Part shown: positions 6,219 to 6,602 of the stretch, one piece after another
How positions within the stretch are numbered: the stretch's first letter is position 1
Layout: the number at the start of each line of letters is the position of its first letter
From: Caldifarciminota bacterium
GTDB lineage: Bacteria > Hydrothermota > Hydrothermia > B15-G9 > WFZT01
DNA length: 6,602 nucleotides
Assembly: GCA_026991055.1 (NCBI GenBank)
Contig: JALXCE010000147.1
Span: 1-6,602, forward strand
Reading direction: 5' to 3'
Position numbers and translations under genes: made by a program
The notes under the pieces: generated by a model
The model's database searches: none
The model's input: only the letters and a program-made list of their open reading frames with translations
What the model was told of the DNA's origin: nothing

Positions 6219-6602
6219 TGATCCTCTTTATGAAAAACTCCTCTATCAGTTTTTCGGGCTCAAATCCCATTTTGTGAGACAGGTATTTTAAAGCAAGAGA
6301 CTCCACAACAGTTGAAATATTTTTACCCGGGACCACTGGCATCTCCACAAGTGGAAGCTTCACGCCGAGTATATCCGTTTTCTTAAAATCAAATCCCAGT
6401 CTATCAACTGGGTCTTCCTGTGTCCTTTTGAGCTCAACTACAATGTCAACGGTCTTCGTATCTTCAACTGAAGCGACACCATAGGTGTGGAGAATATCGA
6501 TCAATCCTATGCCTCGAAGCTCCATTAAAAACCTCGAATCACCTGTAGGGGCACCGGATTTTCCCGTCAACTTACCCTCTGGATAGGCAATGAGCTCCAC
6601 AA
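6211..6602 (-). CDS. hprK: HPr kinase/phosphorylase, C-terminal part (5' end outside window)
   Basis: A bifunctional enzyme that phosphorylates and dephosphorylates a regulatory serine of HPr (or Crh/NPr-like proteins), linking carbon status to the PTS or its remnants. About 130 C-terminal residues are present; the Walker A loop lies outside the window. The family signature appears as MELRGIGLIDILHTYG, followed by DRLGFDF and the PVVPGKN loop near the C-terminus, with the usual final helix (VVESLALKYLSHKMG). The GTG at 6600 is an internal valine, not a start. The stop TAA lies inside the mutL start region (8-nt overlap), so hprK and mutL share a transcript. No HPr, EI or other PTS gene is visible, so whether it acts in catabolite control or another circuit cannot be told here. 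Confidence 0.93.
   Translation of the reverse strand, partial: VELIAYPEGKLTGKSGAPTGDSRFLMELRGIGLIDILHTYGVASVEDTKTVDIVVELKRTQEDPVDRLGFDFKKTDILGVKLPLVEMPVVPGKNISTVVESLALKYLSHKMGFEPEKLIEEFFIKRIND

Overview
This 6.6 kb window looks like bacterial chromosome. All six recognisable genes lie on the minus strand, and coding density is high. The right half (about 4536-6602) is housekeeping: the C-terminal part of an HPr kinase/phosphorylase (hprK, cut by the right edge) overlaps the start of a complete mutL by 8 bases. The MutL carries the endonuclease motifs (DQHAxxE, ACKAA, CPHGRP) found in bacteria that do methylation-independent mismatch repair.

The middle (about 3374-4303) holds a GH114/TM1410-type glycosidase-like lipoprotein gene, with intergenic gaps on both sides. 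The upstream gap (4304-4535) has a CTCTCCC/GGGAGAG repeat-like element. The downstream gap (3251-3373) has a perfect 18-bp stem with a 3-base loop. A promoter-like -35/-10 pair begins 1 nt past that stem and ends 9 nt before the next start codon.

The left half (1-3250) reads as one tight operon: a TorD/DmsD-type redox-enzyme chaperone, a half-size GDT1/UPF0016 membrane protein (ELGDKT motif, TTG start 3 nt after the torD stop), and a large secreted multidomain subtilisin-like protease. The protease starts 12 nt after the GDT1 stop and runs open off the left edge. It has a signal peptide, an I9-like propeptide, a full catalytic set (D163, H197, N296, S383), an Ig-like domain, a jelly-roll domain and a second Ig-like copy.

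Organism: the lipoprotein signal, the endonuclease-type MutL, an HprK outside a Firmicutes-like context, and the secreted S8 protease with stacked Ig/jelly-roll domains suggest a diderm bacterium, perhaps of the FCB group or a candidate phylum such as WOR-3. This is inference from gene style only. Moderate GC with frequent AGA/AGG arginine codons would fit a thermophile, but weakly.

I see no CRISPR array, rRNA, tRNA, insertion sequence or phage gene. The most unusual points are the torD-GDT1-protease gene set without a visible molybdoenzyme, the perfect hairpin next to the torD promoter, and the apparent leaderless starts of two genes. None of these by itself establishes a new system.
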